A stretch of DNA of 64,000 nucleotides, from NCBI RefSeq assembly GCF_022829725.1, contig NZ_JAKSYG010000226.1, positions 88,394-152,393 on the forward strand, given 5' to 3'. The notes below the pieces were generated by a model. The model did not search any database, had not been told where the DNA came from, and was given only the letters and a program-made list of their open reading frames with translations. The stretch comes from Methylobacterium sp. E-005. GTDB lineage: Bacteria > Pseudomonadota > Alphaproteobacteria > Rhizobiales > Beijerinckiaceae. This document shows, in pieces, positions 30,965 to 39,451 of this stretch. Position 1 is the stretch's first letter; every line of letters begins with the position of its first letter. A program made the position numbers and the translations under genes.

Positions 30965-33617
30965 GCGCCGCATCCGTTGCGATGTCCTGGATCAGCAGCG
31001 CCACGAGCCCGGACCAGCCGGTCTGATGGGACGCGCCGACGCCGCGGCCGGTATCGCCGTCATAGTATTCGTAGAACAGGACGAGGTCACGAAAGTGCGG
31101 GTCGTCCTGCTCGATCCGGCTGTCTCCGTAGACCGGCCTCCGCCCATCTGCGCCGCGGGCCGAGAGGGCGATCAGGCGGCGTGAGAGATCCAGGGCGATC
31201 TCGCGCAGCGACGAGCTCCGCCCCGAGCCCGTGGGTGCCTCGACCCGGAAGTCCGGACCGTAATAGTCGTGGAAGCGGTTCAGGGCGGTGATCAGCAGGT
31301 AGTTGACCGGCATCCAGACCGGACCGCGCCAGTTCGAATTGCCGCCGAACAGGCGCGAGCGCGACTCCGCGGGTTCGTAGGCGAGACCGAGATCGCGTCC
31401 GTTCCAGGCGAAGCAGAACGGCGTGTCCGCGTAGACGCGGGACACCCCGCGCAGGCCATGATCGGAGAGGAACTCCGCCGGATCGAGGGCACGGTGCAGC
31501 AGCGCCTTCAACCGGTGCCCGCGCAGCAGCGACAGCAGCGCGGCCTGACCCTGGCCGGGCTCGTTCCAGCGCGACACCAGGTCGGCGAGGTCCGGGCGGT
31601 TCTTCAGGAAGAACAGCATCCGGTCGCGCAAGGCCGGCAGCTTCTCCAGGTCGCATTCGTTGATCGTCGCCACCGCAAGGATCGGGATCAGGCCAACCAG
31701 GGTCCGCACCCGGATCGGCAGGCGCTCGCCTTCACGGGTCTCGATCACGTCGTAGAAGAAGCCGTCCTCCTCGTCCCAGACGCCGTCGCCCGTGGCGGCC
31801 GCGATCAGCAGGAAATGCTCGAAGAACTTCTCCGCCATGTCCTCGTAGGTCGGGTCCCGCAGCGCCAGCTCGATGGCGATGCGCATCAGGGCCAGCGCGT
31901 AGGCGGCCATCCAGGCGGTGGCGTCGGACTGGGTCAGGGTGGCGCCGTCGCCCACCGGCTTCGAGCGGTCGAGGATGCCGATATTGTCGAGCCCGAGGAA
32001 GCCGCCCTGGAACAGGTTGCGGTCATCCGCATCCTTGCGGTTGACCCACCACGTGAAGTTCAGGGTCAGCTTGTTGAAGATCCGCTTGAGGAAGACGTGG
32101 TCCGCCGTGCCGGTGAGCGCCCGGTCCAGCTCGAACACCCGCCAGGCGGCCAGCGCGTGGATCGGCGGGTTGGCGTCCCCGAAACCCCATTCGTAGGCCG
32201 GCAACGCCGCGTTCGGATGCGCGTAGGCCTCGTCGACGAGGAGCAGGAGCTGGTTCTTGGCGAAGTCCGGGTCGATCAGCGCGAACACGATCGCCTGGAG
32301 GGCGAGGTCCCAGGAGGCGAACCAGGGATACTCCCAGGCGTCCGGCATGGAGATGATGTCGTTGGCGCGCAGATGCGCCCAGTCCTCGTTCCGACCATGC
32401 CGGCGCGCGGGGTCAGGGGCGGGCTGGGCCGGATCGCCCGCCAGCCACTCGCGCACGTCGTAATGGTAGAGCTGCTTCGACCACAGCATGCCGGCCAGCG
32501 CCTGCCGCTGGACGCGGCGCATCTCGGGATCGGCGATCGGCGCCTGGAGGGCGGCGTAGAAGGCATCCGCCTCCGCCGTGCGGGCGGCGAAGACCGTATT
32601 GAAATCCGCGAAGGGCTCACCCGGGGCGGTCTCGACGCGAAGACGAAGGCGGAGGGTGCGGCTCTCGCCAGGGCCAAGGTGGAGCGCATAGCGGGCCGCG
32701 CACTTGGTGCCGGACAGATGGTTGACGGCCGACTGATCGCCGCCGACCACGCACGTATCGATTCCGTCCTTGTAGAAGCCCGCGGCAGGGCCTGAGCCGA
32801 ACAGCCGGTGGGTGTTGGTCTCGTTCTCGGTGAACAGCAGCTCGGCCGCGTCCTCGGCGAAAAAGCGCATCGGCGGCACGGCGGGATGGCGCACCCAGAC
32901 CGACCCGTCTGACCCGGCCATCAATTCCGGCTTCTGTGCGCCGTCTTTCCACGACCACGTGTTGCGCGCCCAGAGCTGCGGCAGCAGCGTGAGCTCGGCG
33001 GCCTCCGGCCCCCGGTTGGTGGCGGTGACCCGCATCAGGATGTCGTCGGGCGCTGCTTTGGCGTAGGCGATTTCAACATCGCAGTAGCGGCCGCCGTCGA
33101 ACACGCCGGTGTCGAGCAGCTCGAATTCCGGGTCGTCGAGGCCGCGCCGGCCATTCTCCGCGACGAGGCGTTCGTATGGAAATTCGGCCTGCGGATACTT
33201 GTAGAGCATCCGCATGAAGGCGTGGGTCGGGGTGCCGTCGAGGTAGTAGTAGAGTTCCTTGACGTCCTCGCCGTGGTTGCCCTCCTGGTTGGTCAGGCCG
33301 AACAGGCGTTCCTTCAGGATCGGATCGCGGCCGTTCCACAGGGCAAGCGACAGGCACCAGTTCAGGTGGCGGTCGCCGAAGCCGCCGATTCCATCCTCGC
33401 CCCACCGATAGGCCCGGGAGCGGGCATGGTCGTGGGGCAGGTAATCCCAGGCGTCGCCGCCGGGACTGTAATCCTCCCGGACGGTGCCCCATTGCCGATC
33501 ACTGAGATACGGCCCCCAGCGGCGCCAGGCCGGGTCGCTGCGCGCGGCGACCAGCCGGAGGCCCTCCTCGGTCGCGAACAGGCTTGGCCTCCCGCCGTCG
33601 GGCTTGGTCATCGGCAT
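30927..33617 (-). CDS. MGH1/GH63-like glucosidase (alpha-glycoside hydrolase family)
   Basis: An 896-residue cytoplasmic protein with an (alpha/alpha)6 catalytic half. N-terminal segments WGPYLSDRQWGTVREDYSPG and AYRWGEDGIGGFGDRHLNWCL mark the mannosylglycerate hydrolase MGH1-like/GH63 glucosidase family. The C-terminal half has DAWEYPWFASWDLALQ, LPAYEWGFGDANPPIHA, QSDATAWMAAYALALM and the very conserved SNWRGPVWMPVNYLLI and ASHQTGWSGLVA, carrying the probable acid residues. Such enzymes are linked to trehalose, glucosylglycerate or glycogen-type metabolism. I chose ATG 33617 with GGAG just upstream; ATGs at 33611 and 33641 are alternatives. Confidence 0.87.
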   Translation of the reverse strand: MPMTKPDGGRPSLFATEEGLRLVAARSDPAWRRWGPYLSDRQWGTVREDYSPGGDAWDYLPHDHARSRAYRWGEDGIGGFGDRHLNWCLSLALWNGRDPILKERLFGLTNQEGNHGEDVKELYYYLDGTPTHAFMRMLYKYPQAEFPYERLVAENGRRGLDDPEFELLDTGVFDGGRYCDVEIAYAKAAPDDILMRVTATNRGPEAAELTLLPQLWARNTWSWKDGAQKPELMAGSDGSVWVRHPAVPPMRFFAEDAAELLFTENETNTHRLFGSGPAAGFYKDGIDTCVVGGDQSAVNHLSGTKCAARYALHLGPGESRTLRLRLRVETAPGEPFADFNTVFAARTAEADAFYAALQAPIADPEMRRVQRQALAGMLWSKQLYHYDVREWLAGDPAQPAPDPARRHGRNEDWAHLRANDIISMPDAWEYPWFASWDLALQAIVFALIDPDFAKNQLLLLVDEAYAHPNAALPAYEWGFGDANPPIHALAAWRVFELDRALTGTADHVFLKRIFNKLTLNFTWWVNRKDADDRNLFQGGFLGLDNIGILDRSKPVGDGATLTQSDATAWMAAYALALMRIAIELALRDPTYEDMAEKFFEHFLLIAAATGDGVWDEEDGFFYDVIETREGERLPIRVRTLVGLIPILAVATINECDLEKLPALRDRMLFFLKNRPDLADLVSRWNEPGQGQAALLSLLRGHRLKALLHRALDPAEFLSDHGLRGVSRVYADTPFCFAWNGRDLGLAYEPAESRSRLFGGNSNWRGPVWMPVNYLLITALNRFHDYYGPDFRVEAPTGSGRSSSLREIALDLSRRLIALSARGADGRRPVYGDSRIEQDDPHFRDLVLFYEYYDGDTGRGVGASHQTGWSGLVALLIQDIATDAAPTPPPPSSGVAE

Positions 33618-33697
33618 GCGGCTCCGGATCCGGCTTTGCATCCCCGAATAGGGCCCCGCGGCCGGAAACAGAAGTCGACGGCTCGGCCGCGATCGTC

Positions 33698-34360
33698 TCA
33701 AATGTCCGGGGTCAGGCGAAGTCCGTCGGGATCCTGCACCACCCGGAGAGTCCGGTAATCCGGGATCGCGGGATATGCGGTGGGCGCCGGTTCGTGGTGG
33801 GTCGCAGTCACCACGACCACCGACGCACCCGCAGCCTCGGCCGCCCGGATCCCGGCGGGCGCATCCTCGAACACACAGCAATCCCCCGCGGCGACTCCGA
33901 GCCGGCGCGCAGCCAGCAGGAAGCAATCCGGTGCCGGCTTGCCCTCGGCCACGTCCTCAGCGGCCACCATGAGCCTGGGCACCGGCATGTCGGCCGCCGC
34001 GAGGCGGCGGAGCGCCAGGGCCCGCGGGGCCGAGGTCACGATCGCCCAGCGATCCGGCGGCAATGGCGCCAGGAAGGCCCGTGCCCCCGGGATCTCGGTG
34101 ACGTCGCCGACATCCTCCATCTCGGCCCGTGTGATCGCCGCGGCTTCGGCCTCGGGGTCGACCCCCGGCAGGTTGAGGCGGCGGATCGTCTCCACCGAGC
34201 GCACCCCGTGGATCGTCGGCAGAAACGTGGCCACGTCGAGCCCGTGCGCCGCGGCCCAGCGCGACCAGGTCCGCTCGGCGGACGCGATCGAGCTGATGAG
34301 CGTGCCGTCCATGTCGAACAGCAAGGCGGCGAAGGGGCGCGATGGGAGAATCGTGGTCAT
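33698..34360 (-). CDS. HAD-superfamily hydrolase, sugar-phosphatase type
   Basis: A 220-residue HAD phosphatase of the beta-phosphoglucomutase-like subgroup. Motif I is LLFDMDGTLISS with both aspartates, motif II is VTSAP, motif III is the lysine in AEGKPAPDCF and motif IV is VFEDAPAGIRAA. The cap inserted after motif I is helical, as in YfbT/GPP-type enzymes, which dephosphorylate sugar or glycerol phosphates. It follows the glucosidase gene's upstream end by 80 bp on the same strand and may belong to the same carbohydrate unit. Confidence 0.88.
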   Translation of the reverse strand: MTTILPSRPFAALLFDMDGTLISSIASAERTWSRWAAAHGLDVATFLPTIHGVRSVETIRRLNLPGVDPEAEAAAITRAEMEDVGDVTEIPGARAFLAPLPPDRWAIVTSAPRALALRRLAAADMPVPRLMVAAEDVAEGKPAPDCFLLAARRLGVAAGDCCVFEDAPAGIRAAEAAGASVVVVTATHHEPAPTAYPAIPDYRTLRVVQDPDGLRLTPDI

Positions 34361-34510
34361 GGCGGAGGGCTACCGGCGGGCGGACGCCGCAGCAACCAGA
34401 GTGCGCGCAGGGGAGCCGAGCGCCGCCCGCTTCACGGGCCGCTGGCTTTGGTGTAGCGCGGGGGCAATCCCGGGCCCCGGACGGCCCCAACCGCGAACCT
34501 TGCCCGACCC

Positions 34511-35350
34511 ATGCCGAGCCGCATCGACGCCACCTTCGCCCGCGCCCGCGCGGAGAACCGGGCCGTCCTCGTCACCTATGTGATGGCGGGCGATCCCGAT
34601 CCCGAGACCTCCCTGGAGATCCTGAAGGCCCTGCCGGGCGCCGGCGCCGACATCCTGGAATTCGGCCTGCCCTTCACCGACCCGATGGCGGACGGCCCGG
34701 CCATCCAGGCGGCGGGCCTGCGGGCGCTGAAGGCCGGCCAAACCGTGGCCGGCACCCTGGATCTGGTGCGCCGCTTCCGGGCGGAAAACGACGCCACGCC
34801 GATCGTGCTGATGGGCTATTACAACCCGATCCACACCTACGGCGTCGACCGCTTCCTGGAGGACGCGGTGGCAGCCGGCATCGACGGGCTGATCGTGGTC
34901 GATCTGCCGCCGGAGGAGGATGCCGAGCTGTGCCTGCCGGCGCTGGCCCAGGGGCTGGCCTTCATCCGGCTCGCGACGCCGACCACCGACGCGCGGCGCC
35001 TGCCGGCGGTCCTCGCGAACACGGCGGGCTTCGTCTACTACGTGTCGATCACCGGCATCACCGGCACCGCGACGCCCGATTTCGGCAAGGTCTCGGAGGC
35101 GGTTTCCCGCATCCGCCAGCATACCGACCTGCCGGTCGTCGTCGGCTTCGGCGTGAAGACCGGCGCCCATGCCGCGGCGATCGCCAAGGGCGCCGACGGT
35201 GTCGTGGTCGGCTCGGCGCTGGTGGACGCGCTGGTGCGCTCACTCGACGCCGAGGGCCGTCCGCAGGGCGGCACGGTCTCGGCGGTGGCGGAGTTGGTAC
35301 GAGAGCTGGCCGAGGGCGTGCGTGCCGCCACGGTCGAGCGGGCGGCCTGA
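34511..35350 (+). CDS. trpA: Tryptophan synthase alpha chain
   Basis: A 279-residue TIM barrel. The active-site Glu is E50 in ILEFGLPFTDPMADGP and the Asp is D61; LMGYYNPIHTYGVDRF, VDLPPEEDAE, YYVSITGITGT and the phosphate loop VVVGFGVKTGAHAAAI are all present. It cleaves indole-3-glycerol phosphate and passes indole to TrpB. trpB and trpF are outside the window. accD and folC follow on the same strand, the common alphaproteobacterial trpA-accD-folC order. Confidence 0.97.
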   Translation: MPSRIDATFARARAENRAVLVTYVMAGDPDPETSLEILKALPGAGADILEFGLPFTDPMADGPAIQAAGLRALKAGQTVAGTLDLVRRFRAENDATPIVLMGYYNPIHTYGVDRFLEDAVAAGIDGLIVVDLPPEEDAELCLPALAQGLAFIRLATPTTDARRLPAVLANTAGFVYYVSITGITGTATPDFGKVSEAVSRIRQHTDLPVVVGFGVKTGAHAAAIAKGADGVVVGSALVDALVRSLDAEGRPQGGTVSAVAELVRELAEGVRAATVERAA

Positions 35351-35431
35351 ACGGTCTTTGACACCGACCCTGGCGGTGGGGCGCCGGCCACCTGATATTG
35401 GCGCGGGCACGAAGCGGACGGACGCGAGGCG

Positions 35432-36328
35432 ATGGTCGAACCGATGAACTGGATCTCGGAGGTGGTACGCCCCCGGATCAAGACCCTGTTCAAGCGCGAG
35501 ACGCCCGAGAACCTCTGGGTCAAGTGCCCGGATACGGGCCAGATGGTGTTCCACAAGGAGGTGGAGGCCAATCACTGGGTCATTCCCGGCTCGGAGCATC
35601 ACCTCAAGATGGGCGCCCAGGCGCGCCTGAAGATGATGTTCGACGAGGGCACGTGGATCGATGTGGCGCTGCCCGAGGCGCCGACCGATCCGCTCAAGTT
35701 CCGCGACGAGAAGCGCTACATCGACCGGCTCAAGGAGGCCCGGGCCAAGACGGGGTTGCAGGACGCGTTCAAGATCGGCTTCGGCCGGGTCGGCGGCCTG
35801 CCGATGGTGCTGGCCGCGCAGGAATTCGGCTTCATGGCCGGCTCGCTCGGCATGGCGGCCGGCGAGGCCTTCGTCCGCGGCGCCGAGACCGCGCTGGAGA
35901 AGCGCACGCCGTACGTGCTGTTCGCGGCCTCCGGCGGGGCGCGGATGCAGGAGGGCATCCTGTCGCTGATGCAGATGCCGCGCACGACCGTGGCGGTCCG
36001 CCGGCTCAACGCGGCGCGGCTCCCCTACATCGTGGTGCTGACCAACCCGACCACCGGCGGCGTCACCGCCTCCTACGCCATGCTGGGCGACGTGCATCTC
36101 GCGGAGCCGGGGGCGCTGATCTGCTTCGCCGGACCGCGGGTGATCGAGCAGACCATTCGCGAGAAGCTGCCCGACGGGTTCCAGCGGGCGGAGTACCTGC
36201 GCGAGCACGGCATGGTCGATCAGGTGGTCCACCGCCACCAGCTGAAGGAGACCATCGCCCGCCTCTGCGGCCTCCTGACCAACGTCGCCGAGCCGGCGGC
36301 GTCGGCCACGGCCGCCGAGGCGGCATAA
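35432..36328 (+). CDS. accD: Acetyl-CoA carboxylase carboxyltransferase beta subunit
   Basis: A 298-residue carboxyltransferase beta subunit. The N-terminal NLWVKCPDTGQMVFHKEVEANHWVIPGSEHH retains just one of the cysteines of the E. coli-type zinc ribbon. The crotonase-fold core shows KEARAKTGLQDAFKIGFG, FGFMAGSLGMAAGEAFVRGAE, FAASGGARMQEG and TTGGVTASYAMLGD, then GPRVIEQTIREKLPDGFQ. With AccA it transfers carboxyl from biotin to acetyl-CoA to make malonyl-CoA. It is 81 bp after trpA and 8 bp before folC. Confidence 0.97.
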   Translation: MVEPMNWISEVVRPRIKTLFKRETPENLWVKCPDTGQMVFHKEVEANHWVIPGSEHHLKMGAQARLKMMFDEGTWIDVALPEAPTDPLKFRDEKRYIDRLKEARAKTGLQDAFKIGFGRVGGLPMVLAAQEFGFMAGSLGMAAGEAFVRGAETALEKRTPYVLFAASGGARMQEGILSLMQMPRTTVAVRRLNAARLPYIVVLTNPTTGGVTASYAMLGDVHLAEPGALICFAGPRVIEQTIREKLPDGFQRAEYLREHGMVDQVVHRHQLKETIARLCGLLTNVAEPAASATAAEAA

Positions 36329-36336
36329 AGCCCGCG

Positions 36337-37662
36337 ATGGCCTCGTCCGATGCCCTGATGGCGCGATTCCTCGCGCTGCACCCGCGGACCATCGACCTGT
36401 CGCTTGGCCGGATCGAGCGGCTGCTCGCGCAGCTCAACCATCCGGAACGGCGCCTGCCGCCGGTGATCCACGTCGCCGGCACCAACGGCAAGGGCTCGAC
36501 CATCGCGTTCATGCGGGCGATCCTCGAAGCCGGCGGCCTCGCCGCGCATGTCTACACTTCGCCCCACCTCGTGCGCTTTCACGAGCGGATCCGGATCGGC
36601 GGGATCGGCGGCGGACATTTCGTGGACGAGGACCGGCTGGCGGACGCCTTCGCCCGCTGCGAGAGCGCCAATGCCGGCGCGCCGATCACCATGTTCGAGA
36701 TCACCACGGCGGCGGCCCTGGTGCTGTTCTCGGAGAGCCCGGCCGATGTCCTGCTGCTGGAGGTCGGGCTCGGCGGCCGGCTCGACGCCACCAACGTGAT
36801 CGCGCAGCCCGCCTGCGCGGTGGTGACGCCGATCGGCCGCGACCATGCCGAGTATCTCGGTGACACGGTGGAATCGGTGGCGACCGAGAAGGCCGGGATC
36901 TTCAAGCGCGGCTGCCCCGCGGTGATCGCCGCCCAGGACTACGCGGAGGCCGACGCCGTGCTGTGCCGGCGCGCCGAGGAGATCGGGGCCGGGCCCATCT
37001 TCGTGGGCAATCAGGATTTCTCCGTTCACGAGGAGCGCGGCCGGCTCGTCTACCAGGACGAGACTGACCTGTTCGACCTGCCGCGCCCCCGCCTCGCCGG
37101 ACGTCACCAGCTCGTCAATGCCGGCACGGCGATCACGGCCCTGCGGGCGGCCGGTTTCGGCGATATCGGCATCACGGCCCTGGAGAAGGGCCTCACCGAG
37201 GTCGAGTGGCCGGGCCGGCTCCAGCGTCTCGGCCGCGGCCGGCTGGCCGCACAGCTCGATCCCGGTACCGAGCTGTGGCTCGACGGCGGCCACAATATCG
37301 ACGGCGGACGGATCCTCGCCGCCGCGATGGCGGATCTCGGCGAGAAGAGCGACGTGCCCCTCGTGCTGATCGTCGGGCTGCTCGGCACCAAGGACGCGGA
37401 CGGCTTCCTGCGCAATTTCGTCGGGCTCGCACGCGCCCTCGTGGCGGTGCCGATCAGCGGCTCGCTGGCGGCGCGCCCGGCGGAGGAGGTCGCCCGGATC
37501 GGCGAGGGCGTCGGCCTCTCGACCTATACGGCGCCGAGCATCGAGGCTGCGCTCGCGATGGTGAAGGACATCGCGTTCGAGCGCCCGCCGCGCATTTTGA
37601 TCTGCGGCTCGCTCTACTTGGCCGGCTTAGTACTCGCCGCCAACGATACCCCACCGGTCTGA
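36337..37662 (+). CDS. folC: Folylpolyglutamate synthase / dihydrofolate synthase
   Basis: A 441-residue Mur-ligase-like enzyme. The ATP loop is VIHVAGTNGKGSTIAFMR (residues 44-61), followed by HVYTSPHLVRFHERI, LLLEVGLGGRLDATNV, VVTPIGRDHAEYLGDT with the metal-ligand His, TEKAGIFKRG, and C-terminal WLDGGHNIDGGRIL. It adds glutamate to dihydropteroate and to folates. The ATG at 36337 lies 8 bp after the accD stop. Confidence 0.96.
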   Translation: MASSDALMARFLALHPRTIDLSLGRIERLLAQLNHPERRLPPVIHVAGTNGKGSTIAFMRAILEAGGLAAHVYTSPHLVRFHERIRIGGIGGGHFVDEDRLADAFARCESANAGAPITMFEITTAAALVLFSESPADVLLLEVGLGGRLDATNVIAQPACAVVTPIGRDHAEYLGDTVESVATEKAGIFKRGCPAVIAAQDYAEADAVLCRRAEEIGAGPIFVGNQDFSVHEERGRLVYQDETDLFDLPRPRLAGRHQLVNAGTAITALRAAGFGDIGITALEKGLTEVEWPGRLQRLGRGRLAAQLDPGTELWLDGGHNIDGGRILAAAMADLGEKSDVPLVLIVGLLGTKDADGFLRNFVGLARALVAVPISGSLAARPAEEVARIGEGVGLSTYTAPSIEAALAMVKDIAFERPPRILICGSLYLAGLVLAANDTPPV

Positions 37663-37929
37663 CGCCGCTGGGGCGCTCTCCACGGAATCGTGTGCGACGC
37701 CCGGGTCCGCAAGTAACCGACTTGCACCTTGCGGATGTCACTACTGGCCCTAGACAACCCTCAATTTGTGGCGCGTTGCCACACCCGGGTCGTCTATTCA
37801 CCGTATTCGACTGGGCCAAAGTCGTCATCCGCTCACGCTTTCCCCGGGCTGTGGCGGCCAAGCTACATCCGCGGCAGAGCCGATCGCCTAATTTCACTAT
37901 CGATCGGGCTTTTGCTGGGGAGCATAAGA

Positions 37930-38829
37930 ATGAAGCGTCTTATCACATCACTTGCGGCGTTTACGGCACTGACGGCTGCTGCTTCCGCCGCCGACCTGCC
38001 GCGTCGGGCCGCGCCGCCGCCAGTCTTCACGCCGGTGCCGGTCTTCACCTGGACGGGCGCCTACTTTGGTATCAACGCCGGCTACGCGTTTGATGCCAGC
38101 AGCCGCTCCAACAACAGCGGTTTCGTCCAGACCGCCGGCAGCCCGGCCGTTCTGACCGGCGCCGGCCTCGTGCCGTATCAGGCCCTGGCCCCGAACGGCT
38201 CGGTGCTGCTCTACAACCGCAACAACCGCGAAGGTTTCTCGGGCGGCGGCCAGATCGGCTATAACTACCAGTTCACCCCGGGTTCGGGCATCGTGATCGG
38301 CTTCGAGGCTGACGCGCAGTACCTCGATTTCGGTGGCCGTCCGCGCTACGCCACGAACGCCCGGGCCGTGAATGCCGGCTTCCTGCCGGTCAACGGCACG
38401 CTGAACACGCTGGACTTCTTCGGCACCGTCCGCGGTCGTCTCGGCTACGCCTTCGACCGGACCCTCGTGTACGCCACCGGCGGCTTCGCCTACGCCACCG
38501 GCACCGATGACGGCACCCGGAACATCGCGTTCCAGAACTTCGCCGGCCGCCGCGACGACTTCAAGACCGGCTACACGGTCGGTGGCGGCGCCGAGTTCGC
38601 CCTGCCCACCGATTCGTTCCTGAACTTCTTCCGCTCCTCGGCGGTGACGTTCAAGGTCGAAGGTCTCTACGTCAGCCTCGACCGCAACCGCACCGGCCTG
38701 CCACTGGTCGGCGCCGCCGCCGTCAACGGTGCCTTCCTGCCGGTCTATGCCGTCTCCGGCAGCAACCGGAACACGAACGACTTCGCCGTCGTCCGCGCCG
38801 GTCTGAACTACAAGTTCGGCTCGTACTGA
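37930..38829 (+). CDS. Omp25-like outer-membrane beta-barrel protein
   Basis: A 299-residue exported barrel protein. Residues 1-20 form a signal peptide (MKRLITSLAAFTALTAAASA) followed by ADLPRRAAPPP, the usual mature start of Hyphomicrobiales Omp25/Omp31-type proteins. FTWTGAYFGINAGYAF opens the barrel; later strands include GFSGGGQIGYNYQF, IVIGFEADAQYLDF, GTVRGRLGYAFDRTLVYATGGFAY and KTGYTVGGGAEFAL, and the protein ends in YKFGSY with the aromatic terminal residue expected for Bam-dependent insertion. A 267-bp leader region lies upstream and a terminator downstream. Confidence 0.9.
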   Translation: MKRLITSLAAFTALTAAASAADLPRRAAPPPVFTPVPVFTWTGAYFGINAGYAFDASSRSNNSGFVQTAGSPAVLTGAGLVPYQALAPNGSVLLYNRNNREGFSGGGQIGYNYQFTPGSGIVIGFEADAQYLDFGGRPRYATNARAVNAGFLPVNGTLNTLDFFGTVRGRLGYAFDRTLVYATGGFAYATGTDDGTRNIAFQNFAGRRDDFKTGYTVGGGAEFALPTDSFLNFFRSSAVTFKVEGLYVSLDRNRTGLPLVGAAAVNGAFLPVYAVSGSNRNTNDFAVVRAGLNYKFGSY

Positions 38830-38843
38830 GACCGGACGAAGGA

Positions 38844-38863
38844 CCCCGGGCATAAGCCCGGGG
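38844..38863 (+). terminator. GC-rich hairpin after the barrel-protein gene
   Basis: CCCCGGG (38844-38850) and CCCGGGG (38857-38863) form a perfect 7-bp stem with loop CATAAG, 15 bp past the stop codon. No T-run follows directly, so it may protect the mRNA end or work with the next hairpin. Confidence 0.55.
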
Positions 38864-38888
38864 CCACACAACAGGGCCTCGAAACCGA

Positions 38889-38922
38889 GAAAGCCGGGCA
38901 TCGCGGCCGGGCTTTCCCTTTT
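38889..38922. terminator. Rho-independent terminator between converging genes
   Basis: GAAAGCCGGGC (38889-38899) and GCCGGGCTTTC (38906-38916) form an 11-bp stem with one mismatch, followed by CCTTTT. It lies between the barrel gene and the converging trxA stop and can act in both directions because the stem ends in A and T runs. Confidence 0.7.
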
Positions 38923-38940
38923 GGCATCAGAGCTTGCGGC

Positions 38941-39264
<324 letters not shown>

Positions 39265-39451
39265 AACGTCACCTTTCGGAAGTCGCCGCCTGAAGAGCGG
39301 CGTCGGACGGGCAGGGGCCCGCGCGGTTCGATCAGAATTGGCGACGGGCCGGGGCGTGGTCAAGAAGTCCGGACGCGCCGGCATGATCCGTCATGGGGAC
39401 ATGCCTCATGCGTGTGCGCTGTCGCATACCGGGCTCGATGCCGGATCAGCC

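Noticed and set aside
35432..35560. AccD zinc ribbon loss as evidence of an inactive subunit
   Set aside because: The single remaining cysteine looks odd, but the same pattern is usual in alphaproteobacterial AccD as I recall it, and the catalytic core is intact.
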